Assembly (NCBI GenBank): GCA_035771175.1
Contig: CM069600.1
Coordinates: 12,542,420 to 12,606,419 of the forward strand
Direction of reading: 5' to 3'
Source of the DNA: Paratinospora sagittata
Lineage: Eukaryota > Streptophyta > Magnoliopsida > Ranunculales > Menispermaceae
Length of the DNA: 64,000 nt
Every line of letters begins with the position of its first letter. The first letter of the stretch is position 1. Positions 10,029-23,095 of this stretch are shown piece by piece. The notes under the pieces are model-generated. The model was not told the DNA's origin and made no database searches. It was given only the letters and a program-made list of their open reading frames with translations. The translations under genes were made by a program, and so were the position numbers.

Positions 10029-12589
10029 TGTAACACCCCGTACTTTTAGTCAATATATTTAGTTGACTTATATGTATACCGATAGTATAATATATGTATA
10101 AGTATGTAAAAGTCAAGTGTACATGTGTCAAATGGACTTGAGGATGTTGAAAACGAGTTTGGAACGCATTATTACAAAGAAATTGATATATAACAAATGT
10201 ATTTTGGAAAAGTATTGAGCGTATGATAAAGGAAAAATTAATAGTGATATGATTTTATTTAGAAAAAAGTTACTATTCATTTGCGATTGCTATTCATAAA
10301 CAGTACTATGAACCCATAAGGATTCGTAGATTTACTTTTTTGGTCTAATATCTGATTCAAACAAATTGTTAATTTCCACATATAAGAAAGGGAAAGAGGA
10401 TAAGGAGGGTTTCGGGACATTTTTTAAGCCAAATTGATACTTAGTGTTTTTTACTCTATTTCTTTATGAAATTGATATTTAAACTAGGTATAACGATTCT
10501 AGCGAAATAATTTTTATTATAAGAGGTGTTTATGGTATTTCTAAAAATAAGATTTTGAGCTACTTTGAATGGAATCATGTAGAAATGATATATATATATA
10601 TAACTCCTATAGTTTTGTAGGCCACGAATATGTGACTTGTTTGGATTGTTTTGTTAAATTCGAATTTATATGTTTTTTTTTAAGTTAAATTTGACATTAG
10701 AGGCGTTTGGACCATTATTAAAACCCGATGAAACTCCTATTTAAAGCTATGGAACGGTAGAAGGGACTGTTCTGAGTCTATTGATACTAATTTCATGATT
10801 TTTGGAGACCGTTTGATATTTTTAGTAAAATGATATATGTTTCTGATGAACAGTATAATGAACAGCATTGTAAACAGTACTATGATTATTTTCAGTGAAT
10901 AAAATGGAATTGAAAGCCGGTGAAACTGTGGTTTGAGATTGTAGAAAGATAGAAGGATTAATTCCGGACATTTTGATATAAGATTCATAATTTTTGGAAA
11001 TGTACTAGTATTTTTAGTAATTGAATATATGAAATTGATATATTGAAAGAATGTGATAGGTTAAAACAATAAGAATCGGATTGATTGACTTGGATCTGAA
11101 TTTGTAGTTGTGGTAATAAGACTTAGATTTGGAAAGTCTTTTATAGTGAGTATTACATCTTTGGGTTTTATGTGTGGCATTGTAATATAAACTCTGTTTT
11201 ACGAATTGAATCATAATTGTTTTGCATTGATTATTGAATGCATCAACCTTTATTTTTAAAACATGCCTAGACTTCTTAATATAAGGAAGGCAGATCAATT
11301 TCATGGTAAGGGAGAATCTGTAAGAAGATAACTTATGGATCAGGCCCTTAGGAATGATCAGAGTGAATGGTCAGGTGAGGCATCTCTCCTTTGATATGCA
11401 TAAAAAGGAATGATGAGCTCACGTACCATGGGTGAGGATTTGCTATTTATGCATTGTATGATATGTATATAGTGGCAAAAAATATATTTGAATCATGTAT
11501 TCAATGTTACATGTGAATTGCATATGAGTTTTATAACATGTTACATGCCATGATTTGTATAAATGCATATGTAATGTCATAGATAGTTTACTCACTGAGC
11601 TTGTTGTAGCTTACCCCACTCTTTTTTATCTCAGGTATTGATTACAAAGGTAAGGGCAAAGCTCCAGAGAGTTGATTGAGTTTGTCTGTTTGCTGATGTA
11701 AGTATCATTTGCAGGGAGGTGGTTTAGTATATTTATTTTGAAATACCATAAAACACCTCTTATAGTAAAAATTATATCGGTAGAATCGTTATACCTAGCT
11801 TAAATATCAATTTCACAAAAAAATAGAGTGAAAAACACTCACCTAAGTGCTGATTTGGCTTAGAAAATGTACCGAAACCCTCGATATCCTCTTGCCTTTT
11901 TTGTTTCTATGCGAAAAATGAAAAATAACGATTTATTTGAATCGAAAATTAGCCCAAAAGCCCAAAAAATTAAATTTACAATTCCCTTCTCGTTACTGTG
12001 TTCACGGAACAGTACCCACAAATAAATAATACTTTTAAAAAAATCATATCACTATTCATTTTTCCTTTATTATATGCTCAATACTTATCCAAAATACACG
12101 TGTTATATATCGATTTCTATGTAATAACATGTTGCAGAGTCGTTTTTAACATCGTCAAGTCCATTTGACACACGTACACTTGACTTTTACGTACTTATAT
12201 GTGTATTATATCATCGATATATGTATAAGTCAACCAAATACATTGACTAAAAGTACGTATTATTCTTAATACCATGTATGTAGTGATGCATAGTTTTGAG
12301 ACGTGGGAATTGATATAAGTCTTGTGGACATATGAAATAGTTGATGTCAGTGTCTATGGTGTTAAGAATGGAATTTGATTTATTTTTTGACTTGTGGATT
12401 AATGTATATGAATTTGTGGACTATCAGACGTATGTGGAACCTCCAAGTTTTGGGGAGGTTCTGGCAAAAAATTTTAGTGAATTTTGTTGTATTTCTTAAA
12501 GGAAGAGGCTGACAGGGTATCATTTACCTCTATGTATGACGTATATTGTATTTTGTGCTAGTCATGAGACGACAGAGGGGGTCGTGACA
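10029..12589 (+). repeat. 5' LTR of gypsy family F1, with internal inverted segment
   Basis: Begins TGTAACACCCCG and ends GGTCGTGACA, followed at once by a degenerate Met-tRNA primer site (TTGGTATTAGAG, 12593-12604). Its start, end and interior phrases (for example TTACTCACTGAGCTTGTTG and the GATTTTTGGAGACCG block) match the LTRs at 39646-41585 and 57411-60156, which defines family F1. It is longer than the 1940-bp copy partly because of the inverted segment at 11737-12262. Confidence 0.8.
11737..12262 (-). repeat. Inverted copy of the first ~520 bp of the same LTR
   Basis: The stretch reads as the reverse complement of about 10034-10555. For example, ACCTCTTATAGTAAAAATTA mirrors the segment near 10520, and TTGACTAAAAGTACG mirrors the LTR start. 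After it, normal LTR sequence resumes to 12589. Arms of about 520 bp are separated by about 1.2 kb. Confidence 0.8.
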
Positions 12590-13340
12590 ACATTGGTATT
12601 AGAGAATGGAAATAATCTTTGACGATATGCAAGTTCTGGAAAAGGACAAAGATTGGCCAAGTTTAAATTTGTTGATGATGCTATGAAATGGTGGAAGTCC
12701 ATGGAAAGAGCACATGATGAGATCAATACTTGGGCCAAGTTCAAGAAAGTATTCTATGATTCCTTCTATCCCAAGGCTAAGTGTGATAAGAAGAGAAAGG
12801 TTTTCATGAATCTGAAGCAAGGGAATATTTCTGTGCATCAGTACAAGCACGAGTTTAACATACTATATGTTTGTGTACCTGAGCTGGTACATACTCATGA
12901 GAGTAGATTGAGGCAACTTCGTGATGGGTTTAGAGATCCCATCAAGCAGGGTTTGACATTGTCAAGAGTGCAGACCTATGATCATGTTTTACGACAGGCG
13001 ATCGATTTTGAGACTGTGGTAGCAGCAACAATCAGACCTGTTGTACAAACAACATCGTTAGTACCACTTCAGCAGCCAACCTATCCAAAACAATATTTCC
13101 CATTGCCTGGGAAGAAAAAGGGTAAATGGGGAAAGTAGTTTGGGACTGAGATAAAGAAGGCCAGGATGGCCGAAGTAGCCTGTGGTGAGCCGCAGATGAC
13201 ACAGATGGCACAAGTTGCAGGAGTGCCATATATGGCTTCACCAGCAGGCAAAAGGACATAGACGGCAGGGAGACCTCAGAATTAGAGTTCTTCGATAAAG
13301 CCACCGTAGCCACAGTTGAAGGGATCTGGTGGTAGTGGGA
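12590..13340 (+). pseudogene. gag fragment of family F1 element
   Basis: Begins directly after the primer site with 'MEIIFDDMQVLEKDKD' (an internal gag motif, so the usual leader and gag N-terminus are missing). After a frameshift near 12645 it continues as an open frame: 'FKFVDDAMKWWKSMERA', 'FKKVFYDSFYP', 'FRDPIKQGLTLSRVQTYD'. A stop lies at 13136-13138, and readable but interrupted sequence continues to about 13340. No protease or RT follows. The same tail recurs at 22821-23095. Confidence 0.8.
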
Positions 13341-13905
13341 TTCCAGTGCTTGGTTTAAAGTCCCAAACTGTATTAAGTTAAAAGATTTTACAGACTTTGA
13401 GGATGACAAAAAAATGGTAAATGATAACTCTTTGCAATTCGACAAGAATGACAGAAATTATCCGCAGCATGAACAGGAATTTGCAAATTACAACGACACA
13501 AAACCATAGACAAAACATTGACTCCAAGATGACCTAATCTACCATGGCACCACGACTTCTTGGATCAACTAATAGAGATCTGAGCTTCAGCTGAAGAAAC
13601 ACTAGGAGTAATTGACAGATGTCGGGAGCTAGAGTGAGAGATTGTTGGAGATAAAGTGTAAAGGCCTCAGTCAATGCTGCCCTGAAGACAAACTTGCAGC
13701 GTGCGCCTATCCTTCACCAAAAAATAAGAAGGTGAAATTCAATTGTGGCATCATTATCTGAACAAAAATGGGAGACACTAATTAATTGTTTTGAAATATT
13801 TGGTGTATGGAGGACATTGTTAAGTGAAAACTGTTGGGAAGGGGAATAAATGGAATACTGGCCAACATGGGCAATAGAAATAAACTTACCATCACCTACC
13901 ATAAC
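13341..13905 (-). pseudogene. Copia pol fragment (GAG-pre-integrase region), copy 1
   Basis: The minus strand reads 'VMVGDGKFISIAHVGQYSI' and 'LNNVLHTPNISKQLISVS', then a gag-pre-integrase segment ending in a C-x2-C motif (FCHSCRIAKSYHLPF, around 13398-13445). This is the part of copia pol between protease and integrase core. It is cut at 13906 by the LTR of a gypsy element. The left edge against the gag fragment is approximate. Confidence 0.8.
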
Positions 13906-15895
13906 TGTCACACTCTGATTTTCAAAACTTAAATTTAAAGTAATAAGAATAAATATTTACTCTTATCAAGAAAATAACAAAAAGAAAATCGAGGCGTGAA
14001 TTGTATCCATCTACCTTAACCCCAAAATCTTTACACAGGTAAAAATAAATTTAATAATATCATTTATATTCTAAATAACGTTACAAGTTAAGATAGAAGA
14101 ATACAATTTATATTTCTATGTCACGGACTATAGATTCTCATTACACAAATTGAATATTGAGTCATGAAAGTACTTACCCTTGTCCATCCATTATGGACAC
14201 AACATTTTAAATAAATTAATCAAGTAGAATTAACAAGTTCAAGTCCAAGGCATAAACATATAAAATAACCCATGAAATCTTCAACGACCACTATAATGTT
14301 CCAAAAACATTGATTTCTAATACAACCCATTTAATTGATATAATCAATTATTAATTTATTACTCGGTCTTACTACCATAACGCTACCCAAGCCACTAACC
14401 CACCCCTATTACTGAGAGACACGTCACAAACTTGCGACTCTATTCTTTTCATGTACCTGCATGTAAAAAATAGGGGTGAGCTTGAAAGCTCAGTGAGTCA
14501 TCTAAACCATTCACAACATTTTATTATGATATATACACAAGAACATTATAAACAAGTTTCACACATTAATTGTTGCAACATTTGATTGTTTGAGTTGAGA
14601 ATTTCATCACGTACCTTTAGGGAATCAAACCCCAGGCGTTACTACCCAAAATCATAAACTCGTTGGCAATATTCATCATGAATAACTGTCCCATAATAAA
14701 CATTGACGATATTCCTTAGAATAACAGCCCCTTAATACTCATTGGCGATATTCCTTAGAATAACTGTCCCATACGTATGATTCTTATCTCAATCGTGTTC
14801 TTTAATAAAGTCACACCATATATACAACATAAATATGATATGAATTGTACTCACAAGATATGTTTAAACTCCACTACACATAGTATCATGTCACAATGCC
14901 ACATATAATAATAGTATTCATGTATGAACTTTATTATAACAATTTTGTCAATATTCTCAAGTCAGATGTCTTATTATCAAGCAATATAATTTACATATGA
15001 ATTTCAGTTACCACATGAGTTGCATGCATCCTATTAACATTTGATCATAACAAAAATCATACACACATACATATCATCATACTAACAATCACATCACGGT
15101 ATGCATACAATCATGTATCATACACATTCACCAGCAATCTAATAGTGCTATAAATCTAATTAATTTAATGTTCCTATCTATATATCAAAATAAAATATTA
15201 TGAAGGGATAGAATCTTCTCCACCTATATCGCTAAATTCTAAAGTATTCAGACTTCTCGACACTCGATGATGTCCACCTATATAGGTAAAAATTGTACAT
15301 AAATTAGTCTTTGTATAATCATTTTTAATTTCAGAAATATGGTGTGTCTATCTAAAGGTGAGTAGTGGCTTCGAGGGGTACGCTTAATTACTTCTATATC
15401 ATATTTACATAGGTGGACAATATAATACATGTGCGTATCATAATACATGTGCATATCATACTACATATAATACGTATTATCACATACTTAATATACGTAT
15501 TATAACTTATATTGTAACTTAATATTACATACACATCATATACAAATATATTGATGGTTTTGATTAATAGACATTATATTTAATATAATATAAATATATG
15601 CTAGATGTTGATGGTTATGTTATACACATGATATAATTTCACTTAATATAATGCAAAACCATATGAGATAACATAATAATACAAATTATATGATATGACA
15701 TGTGTAATTAACTAGGTGGGTGATGTTGCGGTGAAATTTTGAAATATATCGTATGCAATATATAGACATATGTTAATGGGTATATGGTGATGTACATCAC
15801 AATGAATTCGCTAGTAAAAGTCTTGTGATCAAAAACATAAATTCTTGTAGTATGTGTTATATGAAAAATAGGGATTAGGAGAATATAAGCAAACT
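13906..15895 (-). repeat. LTR copy A (3' LTR, truncated)
   Basis: Begins (plus-strand view) TGTCACACTCTGATTTTC and aligns by eye with copies B and C throughout. Near 15790 it carries about 50 bp not present in B or C. It ends after GGGATTAGGAGAATA, where it joins the middle of the integrase. The 5' portion of the LTR, the polypurine tract and the pol end are therefore deleted. Confidence 0.85.
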
Positions 15896-16640
15896 CTATT
15901 AGGTGCAAGTATTTACTCCAATTTCCCTTGAAATCTAGTACACAAGCTCTCAACATGTTTTCTAAGATTTGAATAACCCTTTCAGATTGACCATCTGTCT
16001 AAGGATGATAGGCGGTGCTCATGGTTAATTTGGTTCCCAATTCCCGCTGCAAGCTCTGCCAGAACTGAAATGTGAATAAGGAATCTCTATCTGACACTAT
16101 CAATTTGGGTACTCCGTGTAGCTTCACAATCTCTTTAACATATAGGTCACCCAGTTTACTAACCGGATCTGTGGATTTAATAGGTAAGAAGTGTGCCACT
16201 TTAGTAAGTCAATCCACAATTACCCAAACCTTATCCTCACCTTTCTGATTTCTAGGAAAAGCTCCCACAAAATTCATTGCTATGTTATCCCATTTCCATT
16301 CAGGGATTTTTAAAGGTTGTAGCAATCCTGAGGGTCTTTTATGTTCGGCCTTAACTTGCTGACATGTAAGGCATTTAGACACATATTTGGCCATATCTCT
16401 CTTCATACCTTTCCACCAGTAGTTTTTCTTCCAATTTTGGTACATCTTATCTCCTCCAGGATGTAAAGTGTATTTAGTCTGATGTGCCTCATCAAATAAG
16501 ATCTTTTTAATTTCCTCAATTATGGGTATACAAATTCGATCTCTGAACCTCAATAACCCCTCTGAATCAATCTTGAAATTTGCATTTCCATTATTGGCTC
16601 TAGCACCTGCCACCCATTTTATCAATTTTCTATCCTAAGC
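15896..16640 (-). pseudogene. Integrase, truncated in the catalytic core
   Basis: The HHCC finger (LHPGGDKMYQNW ... CLTCQQVKAEH) is intact. The core has the first Asp in 'VWVIVD', followed at once by a stop (TGA, probable CGA change); the second Asp in 'SDRDSLF'; a stop after 'MSTAYHP'; and the Glu in 'GQSERVIQILENM'. The frame then runs 'KYLHLIEFAY' and breaks into LTR sequence at 15895. The C-terminal domain and any chromodomain are absent. Confidence 0.88.
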
Positions 16641-16699
16641 TTGACCTTCCTTAATTTGATGTAGTAGGTCTGGCTTGCAACTCATATTATATAAAAAAA

Positions 16700-18195
16700 A
16701 ATCTGGTTTTCACCTTTCTGTACGCCTAAATCATAATCTTCAATCAACTGGTACATCTGGGCTTTTTCTGCATCGTTCTTATAATATTTTCGACTTAAAG
16801 CATCTGCAACTACACTGGCTTTCCCTGGGTGATAATGCAGCTAAAAATCATAATCATTCAGCAATTCCATCCATCTCCTTTGGCTCAAGTTTAACTCCTT
16901 TTGCGTATAGATGTAATTCAAACTCTTATGATCAGAGTATAGATCAAATTTCTCTCCATAAAGATAATGTCTCCATATCTTCAAGGTAAATACAATAGCA
17001 GCCAATTCTAAATCATGAGTCGGGTAATTCTGTTCATGAGTCTTCAGTTTCCTAGAAGCATAAGCGACCACTTTACCCTCCTGCATCAGAACAGCACCAA
17101 GACCATTCTTAGAAGCATCAGTATAAATAACATAACTAACTCCGCTTGCATGAGTGATCAATATTAGGGTTGTGGTCAATTGTCTCTTCAACTCTTGAAA
17201 TGAATTCTCACATTTCTCATCCCAACTAAATTTGGCACCCTTCCTTGTTAGCTTTGTCATAGGCTCAGCTAGTCTCGAAAAATTTAGAATAAATCTTCTA
17301 TAGTAACCAGCTAGTCCCAAAAAGCTTCTAATTTCTGTCACTGATTTTGGCTTTTCCCAGTTCATTACTGCTTCAACTTTTGTTGGATCTACGAATATCC
17401 CTTCTGCTGACACTATATGGCCCAAAAATTTGACTGACTTCATCCAAGATTCACATTTTTCAAATTTGGCATACAATTGATTTCGCCTCAATGTCTCCAA
17501 AACTACTGTAAGGTGTTCCTGATGTTCCTCATTGGTCTTCGAATAAACCAAAATATCATCAACAAATACCACTACAAATTTGTCTAGATGAGGCCTAAAC
17601 GCCCTATTCATTAGGTACATAAATGTTGTTGGTGGCATTCGTGAGTCCACATGGCATGACTCTGAATTCAAAGTGTCCATACCTAGTCCTGAATGTCGTC
17701 TTCGGTATGTCTGACTCTTTGATTCTAAGTTTGTGATAACCGGACCTTAGGTCGATCTTGGAAAAATAAGTTGCTCCCTTCAGTTGATCGAACAAATCAT
17801 CTATTCTGGGTAGGAGGTGCTTGTTCTTGATTGTGACTTGATTTAATTTTCTGTAGTTAGTACACAGTCTCATCGACCCATCTTTATTTTTTACAAACAA
17901 TATTGGTGCTCCCCAAGGTGATTCGCTCGGCTGGATAAATTCTTTCGTCCTAAGATCATCAAGCTGAGTCCTTAGTTCTATTAATTCACCAATGGCCATT
18001 CTGTAGGGTGACATGGCTATGGGGTCTGTTCCAGGGTACAGTTCTATCTTGAACTCTACTTCCCGCTTAGGAGGTAATCCTGGTAATTCTTCGGGAAACA
18101 CTTCAGGGAAGTCTCTAACCACCAAGTTCTCTTCTAAATTCCTCAAGGTCTTTAGAGGCTCAGCTTATGTTAGGGTTTTGAATTCCTTTTTTTGA
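16700..18195 (-). pseudogene. Reverse transcriptase and RNase H of the minus-strand element
   Basis: The N-terminal RT (18146 down to about 17640) has '[17 protein letters not shown]', '[12 protein letters not shown]' and '[14 protein letters not shown]'. A frameshift near 17640 moves to a second open frame with the catalytic FVDDILVYS (about 17535) and RNase H '[16 protein letters not shown]' and DHKSL. After a stop at about 16840, 'YHPGKASVVADALSRK' is still readable. Apart from the frameshift and that stop, the domain is nearly complete. Confidence 0.9.
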
Positions 18196-18283
18196 TTCAC
18201 AGATTTGAGAAGTGCGGACATGATATTCCTCAGGATTTTGTTTTTATCCCCATAGATTTTCAACAGCTCTCCCGAAGGTAACC

Positions 18284-18892
18284 TCAAAGTAATCTTCTTT
18301 CAAAGCAATCGATCTGGGCTTGGTACTCAGATAACCAATCCATACCCAAGATCACATCATAATCATTAATGGGTAAGAGTATCAATTCAGTTGAAATCAG
18401 CTTATCATTAATTCTAAGGTCACAACTACATTTTTTAGTTGTTGGGACGTTTACTCCTATTGGTGTTGAAATATTCATAACAACAGATAAAGGTACAGTG
18501 AAAAGTTGTAGTTTCCTGGCTAAGTTTTCAGAAATAAAAGACCTTGATGCTCCAGAATCAAACAAGACTTTAACTGTAACATGAAATAAAATGAAAGTAC
18601 CTTTCACTACTTCGTTTGCACCAACCTCTAGCTCAGGATTTCCTTCCGTCATTGCAAAGACTCTGCCTTGATTTTGATTTTGGATTTGATTCTGATTATA
18701 GCTTGGACGATTGGCTTGATTTCTTCCTTGCACATTGTTGTTCTGCCAGTTGCCCGGACGAAAATTTTGTCGAACTCCTTGTATAGTGCAGTTTCGTGCC
18801 AAATGACCCGGTCGGTTGCATTTGAAGCAAAATCTCGTGGCTACTACTTGATCTTTATTCTGTTGGGGTGCACGAATATTGTTCTGCCGCAT
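18284..18892 (-). pseudogene. Zinc knuckle and aspartic protease segment
   Basis: An intact CCHC knuckle, CFKCNRPGHLARNC (about 18775-18830), is followed by an Asn/Gln-rich linker and a protease with VLFDSGASRSFIS (about 18540-18580). The segment ends at the linker 'DVILGMDWLSEYQAQIDC'. It continues the gag reading frame on the other side of one stop at 18893-18895. Confidence 0.88.
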
Positions 18893-19963
18893 TTATTGTT
18901 CACCATCATGACTAGACCGTCCTGATCCATTGTTGTGATTCTGCACCCTGTTCCACTGGTTCCTATTGTTGGACTTGTTCCTGTTCCAATTATTACCATT
19001 GCCACCCAAATTATTCAGATTTTGCCTCTTGTTGTGATTACCCTGGTAATCAAAATTCTGTCCTTGAGGCCTTTTACTTCTGTTCCATATTGCCTCTTGC
19101 AGGTTCAATTCTCTCTCTACCAACAAAGTTCGTTCAACTACCTCTTTATAAGTCTTCAGATTCATAGGAACAACCACCTTTCTAATTTCCATCCTGAGAC
19201 CCTCTGCGAATCTACTAGCTTTCATATGTTCATTAACTACCAGTTCATGAGCAAATCTGGAAAGTTCAGTAAACTTAGCCTCATACTCCGCCACTGTCAT
19301 GTTCTTCTGTGTCAGCCTCACAAATTCATATTGTAATTCTTTTTTGTTCGCCTTGGGGAACAATTTATCATCAAATATCTCCTCAAAAGTTGTCCAGGTC
19401 ATAGTGTTCACGTCCACTGTAGGACTTTCTTTAACCATTCTCTACCAATGTTTGGCCTCACCTATGAATTGGTGAGCCGCAATCGCCACCATTCTTGGAC
19501 CAGTCACTCCAAGAACTTCCAAGTGTTCCTTAACCTCCTGGAACCACTTGTCAGCTTCCCTTGAATCTAGTTTTTCTTCAAATTTAGAAGGATGCATACG
19601 TTGGAAGTCTCTCAATTGATCCGCCCATTCCTTTTCTTCAAACCTCCTGGTGCTTCGAGCTCCTGGTTCATTCTGCCCTACAATTCTTGGATTCAGTTGA
19701 GGTTGAGGCATTTGCCTGGTCACCTGTTCCACTACTTGTCTCCCAAATTCTGCCATCATCTCTGGGCCCAAAACGATTCCAGGGGTTGGAACTGTTGTAG
19801 GTCGGACATTCTCTGCTCCAGTAGAGTCAACATTTGCTGTCAGATTTGCATGTTCTTGCTTCGTCGGCTGAGGTTCAAGTGTCGGTTGTGTCTGCACAAC
19901 TGGTTTAGTGTCCCTTATGAGATCACCTACAGACCTTGTGTTTCTTCTTCGAGGTGCAACCAT
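18893..19963 (-). pseudogene. gag of the minus-strand gypsy element
   Basis: Starts MVAPRRRNTRSVGDLIRD at 19963. It contains 'DQLRDFQRMHPSKFEEK', 'ADKWFQEVKEHLEVLGV' and 'FIGEAKHW', then one stop (TAG where a second Trp is usual), then 'WTTFEEIFDDKLFP', 'MTVAEYEAKFTELSRFAHEL' and an Asn/Arg-rich basic tail. The capsid order is complete. Only the TGG to TAG-type change near 19440 and the stop at 18893 interrupt it. Confidence 0.88.
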
Positions 19964-20762
19964 CTATAAAATTTCAACCCATCTTTAGTACTACATGAGA
20001 TAATTATTTTCGTTTTGGGTGACTCTAGATTCTGAATTCTAAGTTCTCGAAAATAAAATGATCCTATTGGTTCAGTTTCTAGGTTTTATAAAATTTTGGC
20101 AATTCATGATTGTCACAGGGTATAAGATTTGGTTTTGATACATGTAAACAAGACAAGCAAACAAACAAACAACACACCACACAACAATGGTATAAAGAAA
20201 TTCCCAAACTTTCACGTATACCCTCTGTATGCAAGTGTCCCATACCACTCTAGCCCGGTGATATAAGCTTCCACAAAGAAACTTCAATACACCCAAACAA
20301 TGCGCAAATGTCCTACCAACTAAGGCTTCCCAGGTACCCACTATGTCCAAGTTGTCCCATACCAGTTGAGATAGCGATACAAGCTTGTCCAGAGTTGTTA
20401 GTCATTCACCAAACATGGCCTGCTAGTCTCCACTTCAAGACTCCTCAAATACCCTTAAATTCATCCACATCCCATACCGCTTTGGAACCAAGAATAAAAG
20501 ATTCATCCTGATCTCATATTCTAACCAAACAATTTTTATACAAGTTCGCGTCTCTAACCTATGTCCTAAAAGCTTTGAATTTGTTAGACCCATTGTACTT
20601 TCATTCTCAATATTATGTTATAAGGTTTATAATTGGCATATTTATCTAGCTCAAGTTGGACCCTAATCTCATAAAGATTTGATACCTACTCTCTGATACT
20701 AAGCTTCTCAAAATTTGTTGTAACACTTCCCATGATCTGAAGCCTAAGCTCTGATACCAATC
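19964..20762 (-). other. Leader and Met-tRNA primer-binding site
   Basis: About 800 bp between gag and LTR B without a convincing ORF. Next to the LTR, the minus strand reads TTGGTATCAGAGCTTAGG (20743-20760), the initiator-Met tRNA primer site, two bases from the LTR end GTGTGACA. This fixes the element's orientation. Confidence 0.85.
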
Positions 20763-22822
20763 TGTCACACTCAGATTTTCAAAACTTAAATTTAAAGTAA
20801 TAAGAATAAATATTTGCTCTTATCAAGAAAATAGCAAAAAGAAAATCGAGGCGTGAATTGTATCCATCTACCTTAACCCGAAAATCTTTACACAGATAAA
20901 AATAAATTTAATAATATCATTTATATTCCAAATAAGGTTACAAGTTAAGATAGAAGAATACTCTTTCAATTTCTATGTCACAGACTATAGATTCTCATTA
21001 CACAAATTGAATATAGAGCCATGAAAGTACTTGCCCTTTTCCATCCATTATGGACACAACATTTTAAATATATTAATCAAGTAGAATTAACAAGTTCAAG
21101 TGCAAGGCATAAACATATAAAGTAACCCATGAAATCTTCAACGACCACTATAATGTTCCAAAAGCATTGATTTCTAATACAACCCATTTAATTGATATAA
21201 TCAATTATTAAATAATTACTCAGTCCTACTACCATAACGCTACTTAAGCCACTAACCCACCCTTACTATTGAGAGGCACGTCACGAACTTTCGACTCTAT
21301 TCTTTCATGTACGTGCATGTAAAAAATAGGGGTGAGCTTGAAAGCCCAGTGGGTCATCTAAACCATTCACAACATTTTATTATGATATATACACAAGAAC
21401 ATTACAAACAAGTTTTACACATTAATCGTTGCAACATTTGATTGTTTGAGTTGAGAATTTCATTACATTACAAATCACATACCTTTAGGGAATCAAACCC
21501 CAGGCGGCACTACCCAAAATCATAAACTCGTTGGCAATATTCATCATGAATAACTATCCCATAATAAACATTGACGATATTCCTTAGAATAACTGCTCCA
21601 TAATACTCATTGGCGATATTCCTTAGAATAACTGCCCCATACGTATGATTCTTATCTCAATCGTGTTCTTTAATAAAGTCACACCATATATACAACATAA
21701 ATATGATATGAATTGTACTCACAAGATATGTTTAAACTCCACTACACATAGTATCATGTCACAATGCCACATATAATAGCATTCATGTATGAACTTTATC
21801 ATAACAATTATGCCAATATTCTCAAGTCAGATGTCTCATTATCAAGCATTATAATTTACATATAAATTTCAGTTACCACATGAATTGCATGCATCCAATT
21901 AACATCTGATCAGAACAAAAATCATGCACACATACATATCATCATACTAACAATCACATCACGGTATACATACGATCATGTATCATACACATTCACCAGC
22001 AATCTAATAGTGCTATAAATCTAATTAATTTAATGTTTCTATCTATATATCAAAATAAAATATTATGAAGGCATAGAATCTTCCCCACCTGTATCGCTAA
22101 ATTCTAAAGTATTCAGACTCCTCGACACTCGATGATGTCCACCTATATAGGTAAAAATTGTACATAAATTAGGCTTTGTATATTCATTTTAGATTTCAGA
22201 AATATGGTGTGCCTATCTAAAGGTGAGTAGTGGCTTCGAGGGGTACGCTTAATTACTTCTATATCATATTTACATAGGTGGACAATATAATACATGTGCA
22301 TATCACACTACATATAATACGTATTATCACATACTTTATATACGTATTATAACATATATTGTAACTTAATATTACATACACATCATATACAAATATATTG
22401 ATGGTTTTGATTAATAGACATTACATTTAATATAATATAAATATATGCTATATGTTGATAGTTATGTTATACATATGATATAATTTAACATAATATAATG
22501 CAAAACCATATGAGATAACATAATAATACAAATTATATGATATGACATGCGTAATTAACTAGGTGGGTGATGTTGCGGTGAAATTTTGAAATATATTGTA
22601 TGCAATATATAGACATATGCTAATGGGTATATGGTGATGTTTCATATGCAAAACAGGGATTAGGAGAATAGAAGAGGACAGCAACAACGACAACGTGGCT
22701 GCTGCTTTTGTTGTTCTTTTGCGTTGGTTAGAGGAGGAAACAGAGAGAAATGGGAAAGGAAAAAGAAGAGGGAAAAGAAATCAGTTGCAGATGGGTTCAT
22801 TCATGGCTGCCATCTCCTACGC
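20763..22822 (-). repeat. LTR copy B (5' LTR, truncated by a recombination junction)
   Basis: Matches copy C from TGTCACACTCAGATTTTC to CATCTCCTACGC. At 22821-22822 it passes into gag sequence identical in order to 13075 onward, whereas copy C continues as LTR for about 1.1 kb more. Only a GC dinucleotide is shared at the junction. Confidence 0.85.
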
Positions 22823-23095
22823 CAACATATCCAGAACAATATTTCCCATTGCCTGGGAAGAAAAAGGGTAAATGGGGAAAGTAGTTTGGGATTGAGATGA
22901 AGAAGGCCAGGATGGCCGAAGTAGCCAGTGGTCAGCCGCAGATGACACAGATGGCACCAGTTGCAGGAGTGCCATATATGGCTTCACCAGCAGGCAAAAG
23001 GACACAGACGGCAGGGAGACCTCAGAATTAGAGTTCTTCGATAAAGCCACCGTAGCCACAGTTGAAGGGATCTGGTGGTAGTGGGATTCCAGTGC
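22821..23095 (+). pseudogene. Second copy of the F1 gag tail
   Basis: Nearly the same sequence as 13075-13340, starting GCCAACATATCCAGAAC against GCCAACCTATCCAAAAC. It holds only the end of gag and its downstream tail, with the same stop after GKKKGKWGK. It has no upstream gag, primer site or LTR, which shows it was brought here by duplication. Confidence 0.85.

Larger units (their letters stand above)
13906..22822 (-). mobile_element. Ty3/gypsy element on the minus strand, both LTRs truncated
   Basis: Read on the minus strand: LTR (22822 to 20763), Met-tRNA primer site, leader, gag, zinc knuckle, protease, RT, RNase H, integrase broken mid-core, then the second LTR (15895 to 13906). Both LTRs lack their 5' (right-hand) parts when compared with the complete copy at 23652-26806. 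The coding region is better preserved than that of the Tekay-like element, with only a few stops and one RT frameshift. It lies inside a copia element, whose parts flank 13906 and 26806. Confidence 0.88.

Noticed and set aside
18935..19336. 133-codon plus-strand frame opposite gag
   Set aside because: It is the antisense shadow of the minus-strand gag; the Asn-rich codons read as Ile/Leu/Val on the other strand.
20072..20350. 92-codon minus-strand frame in the gypsy leader, hydrophobic
   Set aside because: It lies in the leader between the primer site and gag, without a known motif; its composition matches chance.
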